The translations under genes were made by a program, and so were the position numbers. Shown here piece after piece: positions 17,186-23,723 of a DNA stretch of 64,000 nucleotides. The notes under the pieces are model-generated. The model searched no databases and was not told the DNA's origin. It was given only the letters and a program-made list of their open reading frames with translations. The DNA is from Geomonas silvestris. Lineage in GTDB: Bacteria; Desulfobacterota; Desulfuromonadia; Geobacterales; Geobacteraceae. The stretch covers positions 496,001 to 560,000 of the forward strand of contig NZ_BLXX01000001.1 in the NCBI RefSeq assembly GCF_014193515.1. The letters run 5' to 3'. How positions within the stretch are numbered: position 1 is the stretch's first letter; each line of letters begins with the position of its first letter.

Positions 17186-17878
17186 TCAGACTGCCGTACC
17201 GAAGAGGGCGCCTATTGCCGCTGTGGCCGCCATCGCCAGGGCTCCCCACAGAGCGACACGAACTGCCCCGACAACAATGCTTGCCCCCCCGGCTCGGGCG
17301 GCAAGTGCGCCCAGAGTCCCCAGGCACAAAAGTGAGCCACCTGCCACCACGGGAATGAAAAAAGCAGTTGGACTGAACCAGGCGATGAGTAGCGGCAAGG
17401 CTGCACCCACTGAAAAAGTCACTGCAGAGGTCAGTGCCGCCTGAAGGGGGCGGGCGATGACTATTTCTGAAATGCCCAGTTCCTCGCGCGCATGTGCCTC
17501 CAGCGCATCGTGTGCCATAAGCTGCTCAGCGACCTTCCTGGCGAGTGAGGGCTCAAGTCCTCTCGCGACATATATTGCCGCCAACTCCTGGCACTCAGAC
17601 ACAATGTCCGTCTTAAGTTCACGCCGCTCACGGTCAAGGTCGGCCTTCTCGGTGTCGGATTGCGAACTGACGGACACATACTCTCCCGCCGCCATGGACA
17701 TGGCACCTGCCACCAAGCCCGCTACCCCCGCTAACAGCACATTGCCCCGCACCGTGTTAGCGGCTGCGACCCCCACAACGAGGCTTGCAGTCGAAAGGAT
17801 TCCATCGTTTGCGCCCAGCACCGCCGCCCGCAGCCAACCGATTCTGGTTGCATAGTGCTGCTCCAGATGTTTAGGCAT
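17186..17878 (-). CDS. VIT1/CCC1 family transporter
   Basis: A 230-aa membrane protein of the vacuolar iron transporter family: WLRAAVLGANDGILSTASLVVGVAAA (first helix, with the conserved Asn-Asp), MSMAAGEYVSVSSQSDTEKADL, a Glu-rich cytoplasmic section (residues about 75-135) and three further C-terminal helices. Family members move Fe(II) or Mn(II) across membranes. ATG at 17878 follows GGTGGGGAGA closely; a GTG three codons upstream is an alternative. It is transcribed in the same direction as the cassettes and its 3-prime side carries an attC site, so it may be a cassette, although no clear attC separates it from the DUF4304 gene. Confidence 0.85.
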   Translation of the reverse strand: MPKHLEQHYATRIGWLRAAVLGANDGILSTASLVVGVAAANTVRGNVLLAGVAGLVAGAMSMAAGEYVSVSSQSDTEKADLDRERRELKTDIVSECQELAAIYVARGLEPSLARKVAEQLMAHDALEAHAREELGISEIVIARPLQAALTSAVTFSVGAALPLLIAWFSPTAFFIPVVAGGSLLCLGTLGALAARAGGASIVVGAVRVALWGALAMAATAAIGALFGTAV

Positions 17879-18195
17879 TCTCCCCACCTGTGGTTTTGTT
17901 ATTGGCGCCGTCGTTTAAATCCGCATGGAGACAGAGAGGGACGCGTATAAGAACATAAGATTTCTATGAGCAGTTAGCCAATCAGGAGTCGGTGAGATGG
18001 TCGCCATTGGTTTGCATCTTTTTTTGGCTATCTCGTCCTTCCATCCACGTCCATCAACATGATCGGCTCTCACACGCTTTCATTTACATATACTAGGCTT
18101 AGCCTGCCTGGTTCGGCGAGCCTTTGAGCAAACGATTACAATTTCGGGATTAAAGCAGCTGACACGCGAGCTGTTGGTCACTCATGGTCCTTCCA
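17879..18195. other. Intergenic region between VIT and DUF4304 genes
   Basis: About 315 bases with no convincing ORF. An attC would be expected if the VIT gene is a cassette; only degenerate candidates are visible (CATCAAC near 18050 with GTTCGGC near 18111, and an inner GGCTTAGCC palindrome), which are not called. Confidence 0.4.
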
Positions 18196-18801
18196 TCACA
18201 ATCCAAGGTTGCTCTTGATTTTGCTTATAGTACTTTTAAAACCTGTCATAGTACACTTTGTTTCTAATTCGCGAAAAATTGCCTCTGCTTCCTTTTTCCG
18301 GTCGAAGTAGCAGAGCAGGATCGCTTTTGCAAGACCTTCAGGGGGATTTTTCATTTTTAAGTTAGTTAGGAGAAAGTCCATACTCGATGCTTCATTTAGA
18401 AAAGGAACCCCGATAGTACTCATGGTTTCTGCTACCTCTCGACCGATCAGCGACAAATCTGAGTCCGTCGTCACAACCCACCAGTGATCTTTCCTTTCGT
18501 TCATAAGGAGCCCAATGCGGCGAGAAAATATCGGTGCAGCACTCCCTGGGTTTTTAGGATAAGGCGTATTGGTAAGCATCTGATGATAGAAGGGGAATAC
18601 AATGTTTAAATTCACGGTGAATTGACCGCTGCTCGGCGTGTTCCACACACTTGACTGGAAATTGATCACTTGTATGAAATCGTCTTGCGGTCGGCAAAAT
18701 GAGCGGGCTGTCTTATGAAAGCCTTCCACTTTGAGAAGTGGTGAAACACTTTCTTGGATAATACTGTCAATAGCTTGAGATGCTGGAGACTTTTTCACCA
18801 T
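18196..18801 (-). CDS. DUF4304 domain-containing protein (integron cassette gene)
   Basis: A 201-aa protein resembling DUF4304: VSPLLKVEGFHKTARSFCR near the start, FIQVINFQSSVWNT, FTVNLNIVFPFY, and HWWVVTTDSDL. Function unknown. The open frame runs 18 bases further to a TTG lying inside the attC core, but ATG 18801 with AGAAAAGAG upstream is the better start. It begins 12 bases after the GTTGGCG core (18814-18820, minus strand), the spacing expected for a gene at the head of an integron cassette. Its AT-richer codon use contrasts with the housekeeping genes around it. Confidence 0.78.
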   Translation of the reverse strand: MVKKSPASQAIDSIIQESVSPLLKVEGFHKTARSFCRPQDDFIQVINFQSSVWNTPSSGQFTVNLNIVFPFYHQMLTNTPYPKNPGSAAPIFSRRIGLLMNERKDHWWVVTTDSDLSLIGREVAETMSTIGVPFLNEASSMDFLLTNLKMKNPPEGLAKAILLCYFDRKKEAEAIFRELETKCTMTGFKSTISKIKSNLGL

Positions 18802-18813
18802 TTTCTCTTTTCT

Positions 18814-18895
18814 CGCCAACGGCTAGGTGAGCGGCTGAGCGCTTGGCGTTCGTCGGCTCTTATCCACTGCTTTTCCAACATCTTTCGGCTTAGGC
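18814..18895 (-). repeat. Degenerate attC-like site between DUF4826 and DUF4304 genes
   Basis: One end is CGCCAAC (18814-18820) followed by GGCTAGGTGAGCGGCTGAGC, close to the matching arm of the other two sites. The other end has only CTTAGGC (18889-18895) and lacks the paired CCGCTC box; the stop codon of the DUF4826 gene overlaps that end. Probably an attC whose R''/L'' half is eroded or was replaced. Confidence 0.6.
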
Positions 18896-19332
18896 TACTC
18901 TCCCCACACCGTGTCATCCTCTACAAACTGTCTCAAAAGTTCAGTACGTCTTTTGAGAAGGTCGCCAAGCACTGACCAATCCTCTTTTATTCCGAGCTTG
19001 ATCGTCGGATGTGATTCGCCTCGCAGCATGAGTCCTGAGACCTCTCCCCATACTTCGGCAAACATTCGCATTGCTTCTCTTGGATGCTTAACCGTCGCCG
19101 CTGAAATATAGTCTGTCGGCAAGTCTCCGGAAATGGCCCACCACCCAATCCAGCCTGGGCTTTTCTTGCTCTCTATTGCCCAGATCGCAACGTATGGCGG
19201 AACATGCCATGCTGGCCACTCCCCAATCTCTCCGTGGTCAACATTTTGCTCTTTCAGGTACTCCTCGACTTGAACACGCTGCTCAGCACACCACCGTTCC
19301 TCGACCTCTGGTTTTTTGAAATCCTCAGTCAT
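18895..19332 (-). CDS. DUF4826 family protein (integron cassette gene)
   Basis: A 145-aa protein with the DUF4826 blocks WPAWHVPPYVAIWAIES, PGWIGWWAISGDLPTDYISA, KHPREAMRMFAEVW and a C-terminal LLKRRTELLRQFVEDDTVWG. Function unknown. ATG at 19332 follows AAGGAAA and lies 12 bases from the attC core at 19345-19351; the TTG at 19350 that opens the frame belongs to that core. Its stop overlaps the degenerate attC on its 3-prime side. Confidence 0.8.
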   Translation of the reverse strand: MTEDFKKPEVEERWCAEQRVQVEEYLKEQNVDHGEIGEWPAWHVPPYVAIWAIESKKSPGWIGWWAISGDLPTDYISAATVKHPREAMRMFAEVWGEVSGLMLRGESHPTIKLGIKEDWSVLGDLLKRRTELLRQFVEDDTVWGE

Positions 19333-19344
19333 GATTTTCCTTCT

Positions 19345-19438
19345 CGCCAACGCCTGCCTGAGCGGCAGAGCGCCTTGCTATTCTCGGCTCTTTTTAACTC
19401 TCATAAGCCGCGGCGTCCGCTCCTGGCTGTGGTTGGCG
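19345..19438 (-). repeat. attC-like cassette recombination site
   Basis: A 94-bp element with perfect terminal cores CGCCAAC (19345-19351) and GTTGGCG (19432-19438). Inner boxes GCC-TGAGCGG and CCGCTCCT-GGC also pair, with one arm one base longer. The arms enclose about 45 bases of variable sequence that includes CGGCTC and GAGCCG-like segments. This is the size and architecture of an integron attC in single-stranded folded form. It precedes the DUF4826 gene in array direction. Confidence 0.85.
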
Positions 19439-19788
19439 GCCTTTTTTCCCGACTGGTTTTGGCTGGTCTCAGCCTATGATCCAACTTCCATCCGCTTACC
19501 AGACTCTCACAGACCCTCACGTACTTCCATCTGCTTAGCAAGCTTAATCAGCAGACGCCTTTAGCCAAATTGGGTCGTCATGGTTATAATGATTTTCCAC
19601 AGCCTCTCCGAACTATCCCGGCTGGAAATCGTTGCGGTCACCAGCTTACTCCTGCTCAGGAAACTTCCATCGACTGTCACCAGCATCCGATCATACTCAG
19701 GAAACTCCTTCGGTGATGCAGCCGGTAATTATCGCGCTATTGCATTTCATTGTGAAAGTTCAGCCGGCGGCTTTCTGAATCAGTTGAA
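19439..19788. other. Non-coding part of cassette B
   Basis: About 350 bases between the membrane-protein gene and the attC. Only a short minus-strand frame (about 41 codons ending near 19562) is open; it lacks a placed ribosome site and is not called. The phrases ACTTCCATCCGCTTA and ACTTCCATCTGCTTA repeat near 19485 and 19523. Confidence 0.4.
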
Positions 19789-20151
19789 TCACGAGAAAAA
19801 ATACAGTATTAAAAAAGGAATGGAAATTATAGCGGATGTTATAAGAACCATTTTTATAATTGACACAATTGCGAATATCCAGGTGGTCTCTTTGAAGTCC
19901 TGCCAGGTCATGACTCTTCGTGCTTTCACGAACTCGTTGGCCAGAAGGCCTAAGCCTAAAAGTGAAAACATTCCTCCGGCAATCATGAATTCAGGGCCGG
20001 ACATAGGGCCATGCTTTCCAGCCCGAGGGATTATTGCGCCAGAACGATATGCACTGTAACCCTGGAAGATCATAATGATCCCACCTATTAGGCAAGAGAT
20101 TCCGATAAATGTAGAATTTTTGTCTGGTTTGCTGTGCTTATTACTGCCCAT
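19789..20151 (-). CDS. Small membrane protein, unknown function (integron cassette gene)
   Basis: A 120-aa protein with three hydrophobic segments: FIGISCLIGGIIMIFQGY near the N-terminus, FMIAGGMFSLLGLGLLA in the middle and a C-terminal IFAIVSIIKMVLITSAIISI. A short basic N-terminus (GSNKHSKPDK) precedes them. Not recognised as a named family. ATG 20151 was chosen over the longer frame starting at 20274, whose extra 41 residues run through the attC core and an Arg-rich stretch. AT-rich codon use fits a foreign cassette. Confidence 0.65.
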   Translation of the reverse strand: MGSNKHSKPDKNSTFIGISCLIGGIIMIFQGYSAYRSGAIIPRAGKHGPMSGPEFMIAGGMFSLLGLGLLANEFVKARRVMTWQDFKETTWIFAIVSIIKMVLITSAIISIPFLILYFFS

Positions 20152-20220
20152 TGTATGGTTTTCTCTGCGGCCTCTGCGTCTCCGCGGTTCAAAGATTTTG
20201 GGGTCCCAAGTATTGCCCCA

Positions 20221-20344
20221 CGCCAACATGTAATTATGCAGAAGCAACAAGCATCTAATGTTATATGCCGGCATCTAATATTAGATGCTTGTTTATAGTA
20301 TTAGATGCTTTTGAGGCATCTAGTATTATATGCTTTTGTTCGGC
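20221..20344 (-). repeat. Putative attC of the first cassette, with internal palindromic repeats
   Basis: CGCCAAC at 20221-20227 gives the GTTGGCG core on the minus strand; the opposite end has GTTCGGC (20338-20344), an imperfect partner. The space between is filled by copies of a palindrome close to GCATCTAATATTAGATGC, which would fold strongly as single-stranded DNA. The end overlaps the 3-prime end of the 124-aa gene. Called with caution because the inner L boxes do not match the other sites. Confidence 0.5.
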
Positions 20345-20382
20345 TTCTCCGCGCGGAAGGCATCTAATACTATATGCTTTTC
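20250..20382. repeat. Cluster of GCATCTAATATTAGATGC-like palindromes
   Basis: Five imperfect copies: near 20251, 20270 (the perfect palindrome), 20295, 20314 and 20359. On the minus strand the unit reads about AAAAGCATATARTAYTAGATGCC. Two copies lie within the coding end of the 124-aa gene, encoding KHIVLDA and the terminal KSI-stop; the remainder lie in the putative attC. Confidence 0.7.
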
Positions 20383-20700
20383 AAGGTCGCTCCCCTTGAT
20401 CTTGCCGTACGGGATGCGCCACACTTTCGCCTTGGCATCCCATTTCCCACTGGCCGCCTTGGCCATCGCTTGAAAGGCCTTATCCTCTAAACCAATCCGC
20501 ACCGGGACTATCTGCTGTGCCGTGAAATGCAACGCTGGCGGTGTCCACGGCTTGCGCTCAACGATTATCTCTGCCGTCTTTATGCGCAGACCGGTCTCTG
20601 CATCATACCGGTAGCGCACACACACGAGATCCTCACCGTACAGCGCCTGCAACTTCCTGGTTCCCTTCTGGCCCGGCTTCAGTTTTAGGCGAGTCGTCAT
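20326..20700 (-). CDS. Conserved hypothetical protein, first integron cassette
   Basis: A 124-aa basic protein: TRLKLKPGQKGTRKLQALYGEDLVCVRYRYDAETGLRIKTAEIIVE, then KWDAKAKVWRIPYGKIKGSDLEKHIV. Related short proteins are, to my recollection, common beside recombinases in deltaproteobacteria, but no function is known. It lies directly opposite intI and starts 13 bases from the putative attI core (20714-20720), as expected for the newest cassette. Its last codons are made of a palindromic repeat that also extends beyond the stop, so the C-terminus may vary between strains. Confidence 0.7.
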   Translation of the reverse strand: MTTRLKLKPGQKGTRKLQALYGEDLVCVRYRYDAETGLRIKTAEIIVERKPWTPPALHFTAQQIVPVRIGLEDKAFQAMAKAASGKWDAKAKVWRIPYGKIKGSDLEKHIVLDAFRAEKPNKSI

Positions 20701-20713
20701 ATGCCCCCCTAGG

Positions 20714-20726
20714 CGCCAGCTTGGCG
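20714..20726. promoter_or_regulatory. Putative attI core of the integron
   Basis: CGCCA-GCT-TGGCG, a short inverted repeat between intI and the first cassette. On the minus strand it contains GCTGGCG, one base different from the GTTGGCG core of the attC sites. The first cassette ATG lies 13 bases away, matching the 12-base core-to-ATG spacing at the DUF4304 and DUF4826 cassettes. Confidence 0.5.
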
Positions 20727-20744
20727 TGCCGACTATATGTTAAT

Positions 20745-20761
20745 ATTTACAACCTGTAAAT
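20745..20761 (+). promoter_or_regulatory. Palindromic operator candidate upstream of intI
   Basis: ATTTACA-ACC-TGTAAAT, 7-bp arms, ending 23 bases before the integrase ATG in an AT-rich segment. It probably overlaps the intI promoter and could bind a repressor. It does not match the CTG-N10-CAG LexA box of enterobacteria. Confidence 0.45.
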
Positions 20762-20784
20762 TAAAAACCACGAAGGGTACGCTC

Positions 20785-22125
20785 ATGGAACACGTTCCTC
20801 AGAATGTCTTGGAAAGGTACCGACACCATCTCGCCGAGCGTGGCATTGCTCCCCACATCACCTCCCAATTGGAGCAGTGGTTGCGGTTCTTTCTCGATTT
20901 CTGTCACAAGTACCAGGTCAGTGGCTCGTTTTCGGAGCAGACACGCCTCTTTCTGCTGAAATTGAAGGAGAAACATCAGACGGACTCCCAGCGACAGCAA
21001 GCAGTTTACGCGGTGTCTCTCTACCAGGATATGATCACATCGGGAAGAAATACGGTAGGAATTCTCATGGGGCCAACTGCACCGACAACGCCCTCAGAAA
21101 CACCGAAGACTGCGTATCCTACCTCCCGATACTGTGAAGCGGGCTATGCCGTCACCTCGGCTTCGCCGGAGTGGGATGCCGTGCTCGCCACCTTGGCCGA
21201 CGAGATAAAGCTGCGCCACTACTCCCGCAGGACGCTCAAAACCTACGCAAACTGGACGCGAAACTTCCAGAAGTTCCTTAAAAACAAGGCACCACAAGAC
21301 CTTTGTACGGAGGACGTCAAGGCCTATCTCTCCTTTCTCGCGGTCAAGTGCCAGGTGGCGGCCACTACCCAGAACCAGGCTTTCAATGCGCAGCTCTTTT
21401 TCTACCGGCATGCACTAAAAAAGGAGTTCGGCGAACTTCGTGAGGTGCCTCGGGCCAAAATGACGTCGTATCTCCCAACGGTGCTGTCCCGGGATGAGAT
21501 CGACAGGATCCTCCTGCATCTGTCCCACCCGTTTCGACTGGTCGTCGAACTCTTGTTCGGCTGCGGGCTCCGGAAGTTTGAGGCGCTCTGCCTGCGCGTC
21601 GGGGATTTCAACTTCGATACCGGTCTTCTCACGGTCCACGGCAAGGGAAGGAAAGACCGCCCGGTTCCCCTGCCGAAGTCGATCCTGGGGGAGCTGCAAG
21701 CCCAGATGTCGTTTCTCGCGCAACTGCACGAAAAGGATCTCGCCGCGGGGTACGACGGTTCTTTTCTGGAGGAACACGTAGAAAAGAAGTTCCCCAAGGC
21801 CGCAAAGGACTTTTGCCAACAGTGGTTCTTCCCGCAACGCTCCCTTACCGTGATCCCGGAAACCGGCGAAAGGCGCCGCTATCACCTGCATGAGACGCAC
21901 CTCGAACAAGCAATCGGTGCAGCGGCACGCAAGGCAAAAATACCCAAGCGTGTCTCTGCACATGCCTTTCGCCACTCGTTTGCCACCCACCTCCTGCTGG
22001 CGAACCTCGACATCAGGACCATCCAGCAGTTTCTCGGACACGTGAGGCTGGAGACGACCATGATCTACACGCACTGCGTGCCGAGCCTGAGCAAAAAGGA
22101 GCCGATGAGTCCGCTGGATCTGTGA
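20785..22125 (+). CDS. intI: Integron integrase with extended N-terminus
   Basis: A 446-aa tyrosine recombinase from ATG 20785 (GAAGGG 7 bases upstream). Catalytic residues: Arg263 (GCGLRKFEAL), Lys in HGKGRKDRP (about 287-290), His393 and Arg396 (HAFRHSFATHLL), His419 (FLGH) and Tyr428 (TTMIYTH). Between motifs, FPKAAKDFCQQWFFPQ with ETGERRRYHLHETHLEQAI (residues about 335-375) is the extra segment specific to integron integrases that binds folded attC. A normal core-binding domain lies at about 130-215. Residues 1-95 form an additional helical region resembling a second SAM-like core-binding domain, making it about 110 residues longer than usual IntI. It is transcribed away from the cassette array, as in other integrons. 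Confidence 0.88.
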   Translation: MEHVPQNVLERYRHHLAERGIAPHITSQLEQWLRFFLDFCHKYQVSGSFSEQTRLFLLKLKEKHQTDSQRQQAVYAVSLYQDMITSGRNTVGILMGPTAPTTPSETPKTAYPTSRYCEAGYAVTSASPEWDAVLATLADEIKLRHYSRRTLKTYANWTRNFQKFLKNKAPQDLCTEDVKAYLSFLAVKCQVAATTQNQAFNAQLFFYRHALKKEFGELREVPRAKMTSYLPTVLSRDEIDRILLHLSHPFRLVVELLFGCGLRKFEALCLRVGDFNFDTGLLTVHGKGRKDRPVPLPKSILGELQAQMSFLAQLHEKDLAAGYDGSFLEEHVEKKFPKAAKDFCQQWFFPQRSLTVIPETGERRRYHLHETHLEQAIGAAARKAKIPKRVSAHAFRHSFATHLLLANLDIRTIQQFLGHVRLETTMIYTHCVPSLSKKEPMSPLDL

Positions 22126-22302
22126 AAACTCCCCTGCCCCGCTCACCGCTAGCGCCTCCCTTCCACGACTGTTCGCTGCGCCGGTTTTTTTTAAAATTTT
22201 TCTAACGGCCACTTGCAATTCCCGTCATCCCCTTTACTCTTCTTCAATCCTTGTTTTATTAACTAGCGCTCACAAACGACCAACTCAAAAAAAGGAGGAC
22301 CC

Positions 22303-22944
22303 ATGTCAGTACCTACCGTACCCTTTTATGGCAAGGACACAGACCGCCTGGCCAAGCTCGACATCGCTTACAAGATCATCAAGGAATCGGCATCCTTCCA
22401 GAGAAACTGGCCCTCTACGGTGGACGATAACGAGATCTTCAAGACGCAAATCGACTACTATCGGTCCACCTTCGAGGCCGCCTACCATTTCGACCGCCGC
22501 GCCATCGCAGCACGGATCGCCGCCGCCAACGAGGTCAGCACCACCTGGCAGAAGATCGTTAATTATGCCTACTCCACCAAAGAGGATCACTCCGAGATGC
22601 TGGAGAGAATGGGGGTTACCAAGAAGAAATCTCCGCGCACCTGGACCAGCACTCCGAGCGTGCCCGAGATGACCGACTTCGCCGTGGTAAATATCGATAA
22701 AAAGGGGTACCTGCGGGCCAGCTGTTCACGGGATCGGCGGCGCTACTCCTACGAAATCTGGATTACCGAAGGGGACCCGAGGATCGAGGAGGGATGGTTC
22801 TTCAAACAAACTTTCGGAGACTGCACGAATATGGAGATCTCAGGCTTTCAACCGGGAAAGGAAATCTCACTCCGCTGCAGGATAATCGGAAGGGATAACA
22901 TCCCCGGCCCTTGGTCGCATACCATCACCATCATGGTGACCTGA
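22303..22944 (+). CDS. Hypothetical protein
   Basis: A 213-aa protein with an excellent ribosome site (AAAGGAGGA, then ATG at 22303) and its own terminator. The N-terminal two-thirds is mixed helix (LAKLDIAYKIIKESASFQRNW, FEAAYHFDRRAIAARIAAANEVSTTWQKIV); the C-terminal part, with VNIDKKGYLRASCSRDRRRYSYEIW and a final GPWSHTITIMV, looks like a fibronectin type III-like beta domain. No signal peptide or membrane segment. Not recognised as a named family. It stands between the integron integrase and the type VI cluster; a link to either is speculative. Confidence 0.75.
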   Translation: MSVPTVPFYGKDTDRLAKLDIAYKIIKESASFQRNWPSTVDDNEIFKTQIDYYRSTFEAAYHFDRRAIAARIAAANEVSTTWQKIVNYAYSTKEDHSEMLERMGVTKKKSPRTWTSTPSVPEMTDFAVVNIDKKGYLRASCSRDRRRYSYEIWITEGDPRIEEGWFFKQTFGDCTNMEISGFQPGKEISLRCRIIGRDNIPGPWSHTITIMVT

Positions 22945-22985
22945 TTCACCTGCCCACGTTGCCACAGCTTACCTGTCTAGCACTG

Positions 22986-23032
22986 CCCCGGTATCGTCGA
23001 GACCCAAGCGGTCTCCGTTCCGGGGTTTTTTT
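22986..23032 (+). terminator. Intrinsic terminator after the 213-aa gene
   Basis: CCCCGG (22986-22991) pairs with CCGGGG (23020-23025) and an inner GAGACC pairs with GGTCTC; a seven-T run follows. Strong rho-independent terminator. Confidence 0.88.
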
Positions 23033-23106
23033 GTGGTGCCTTTCTCGTAACGCTGGGTCCCGCCCCCCACCACGACGATCTCATTCGCCATGCCATTTGC
23101 CCCGCT

Positions 23107-23130
23107 GCAATTATCTAGCGAGATAATTGC
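23107..23130. repeat. Perfect inverted repeat at the head of the hairpin array
   Basis: GCAATTATCT (23107-23116) and AGATAATTGC (23121-23130) flank AGCG. The arm AGATAATTG recurs inside several units of the array that follows. Confidence 0.75.
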
Positions 23131-23147
23131 ACGAGGTAACCCCAAAA

Positions 23148-23440
23148 TGTTTTTTTGAGACGGCAAAATTGCAAAAGGTACCCCCAAAAAACAAATGTAG
23201 GAGTAGATAGTTGTTTTTCAGAGCTCCAAAAAACAAATGTAGGACTAGATAATTGTTTTTCGGAGCTCCAAAAAACAGCAAGGCAGGGCATTGTCGTTTT
23301 TCAGAGCTCCAAAAAACAAATGTAGGAGTAGATAATTGTTTTTGGTAGCTCCAAAATTGCAAAAGGTAGTGGCACTTTGCATTTTTGGAGCTCCAAAATC
23401 CCGCAAGAGACGACAAAGTTGTTTTGGGTGACGCCGAACC
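23148..23440. repeat. Tandem array of about 42-bp A/T-stem hairpins separated by GAGCTCC
   Basis: GAGCTCC (or TAGCTCC) occurs at 23221, 23263, 23304, 23346 and 23388, spacings 42, 41, 42 and 42. Each interval starts with AAAAAACA or AAAATTGC and ends with TTGTTTTT or a near match, so each can form a hairpin, while the middle 15 or so bases vary. Three intervals share ATGTAGGA(G/C)TAGAT; others have unrelated middles. Partial units flank both ends with GGTACCCCC and GGTGACGCC separators. A minus-strand frame stays open across it because 42 is a multiple of three, but codon content is repeat-driven. Confidence 0.75.
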
Positions 23441-23723
23441 GGAAATGGCGACGAAAGATCCGCCTTCCCTACCCGAAAAGCGGCTGCGGGGAACGTTTGG
23501 CAGGTTCAATAATGAAATAACACCGGAAAGGGATCTCATAATACACATTGCACCGGATCAATAATGAAAGAAAATATTTTGTGCAAGATGTTGCAAACTT
23601 ATAAATACCTATTAATCTCATCATTCGTACGTTTTATTGACGGATAGTGTTCATTATTTACACAATCTCCCTTGAGTAACATTTGCCTAGTACAGGCGAA
23701 TCCGACAGTAGAGGTGTGATGCG
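23441..23723. other. AT-rich upstream region of the type VI cluster
   Basis: About 280 bases with no gene. A short direct repeat TCAATAATGAAA occurs near 23508 and 23556. AT-rich sequence from about 23560 to 23680, with TTGACG near 23636, probably contains the tss operon promoter, but no confident -35/-10 pair was placed. Confidence 0.4.

Noticed and set aside
17906-18179. An attC pair between the VIT and DUF4304 genes (CGCCGTC with GTTGGTC).
   Set aside because: Cores mismatch at several positions, the span of about 270 bp is too long and no inner paired boxes were seen.
19580-20059. A 159-codon plus-strand frame within the cassette array.
   Set aside because: It is antisense to the small membrane-protein gene, has no ribosome site and runs against array direction.
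23148-23440. The GAGCTCC array as a CRISPR locus.
   Set aside because: The strictly conserved part is only about 7 bp and the stems belong to the variable units; no cas genes are near and some units share nearly identical interiors.
23111-23548. A 145-codon minus-strand frame across the hairpin array.
   Set aside because: The repeated peptide mirrors the roughly 42-bp DNA unit, there is no start site and the composition is A/T-run driven; treated as a DNA repeat.
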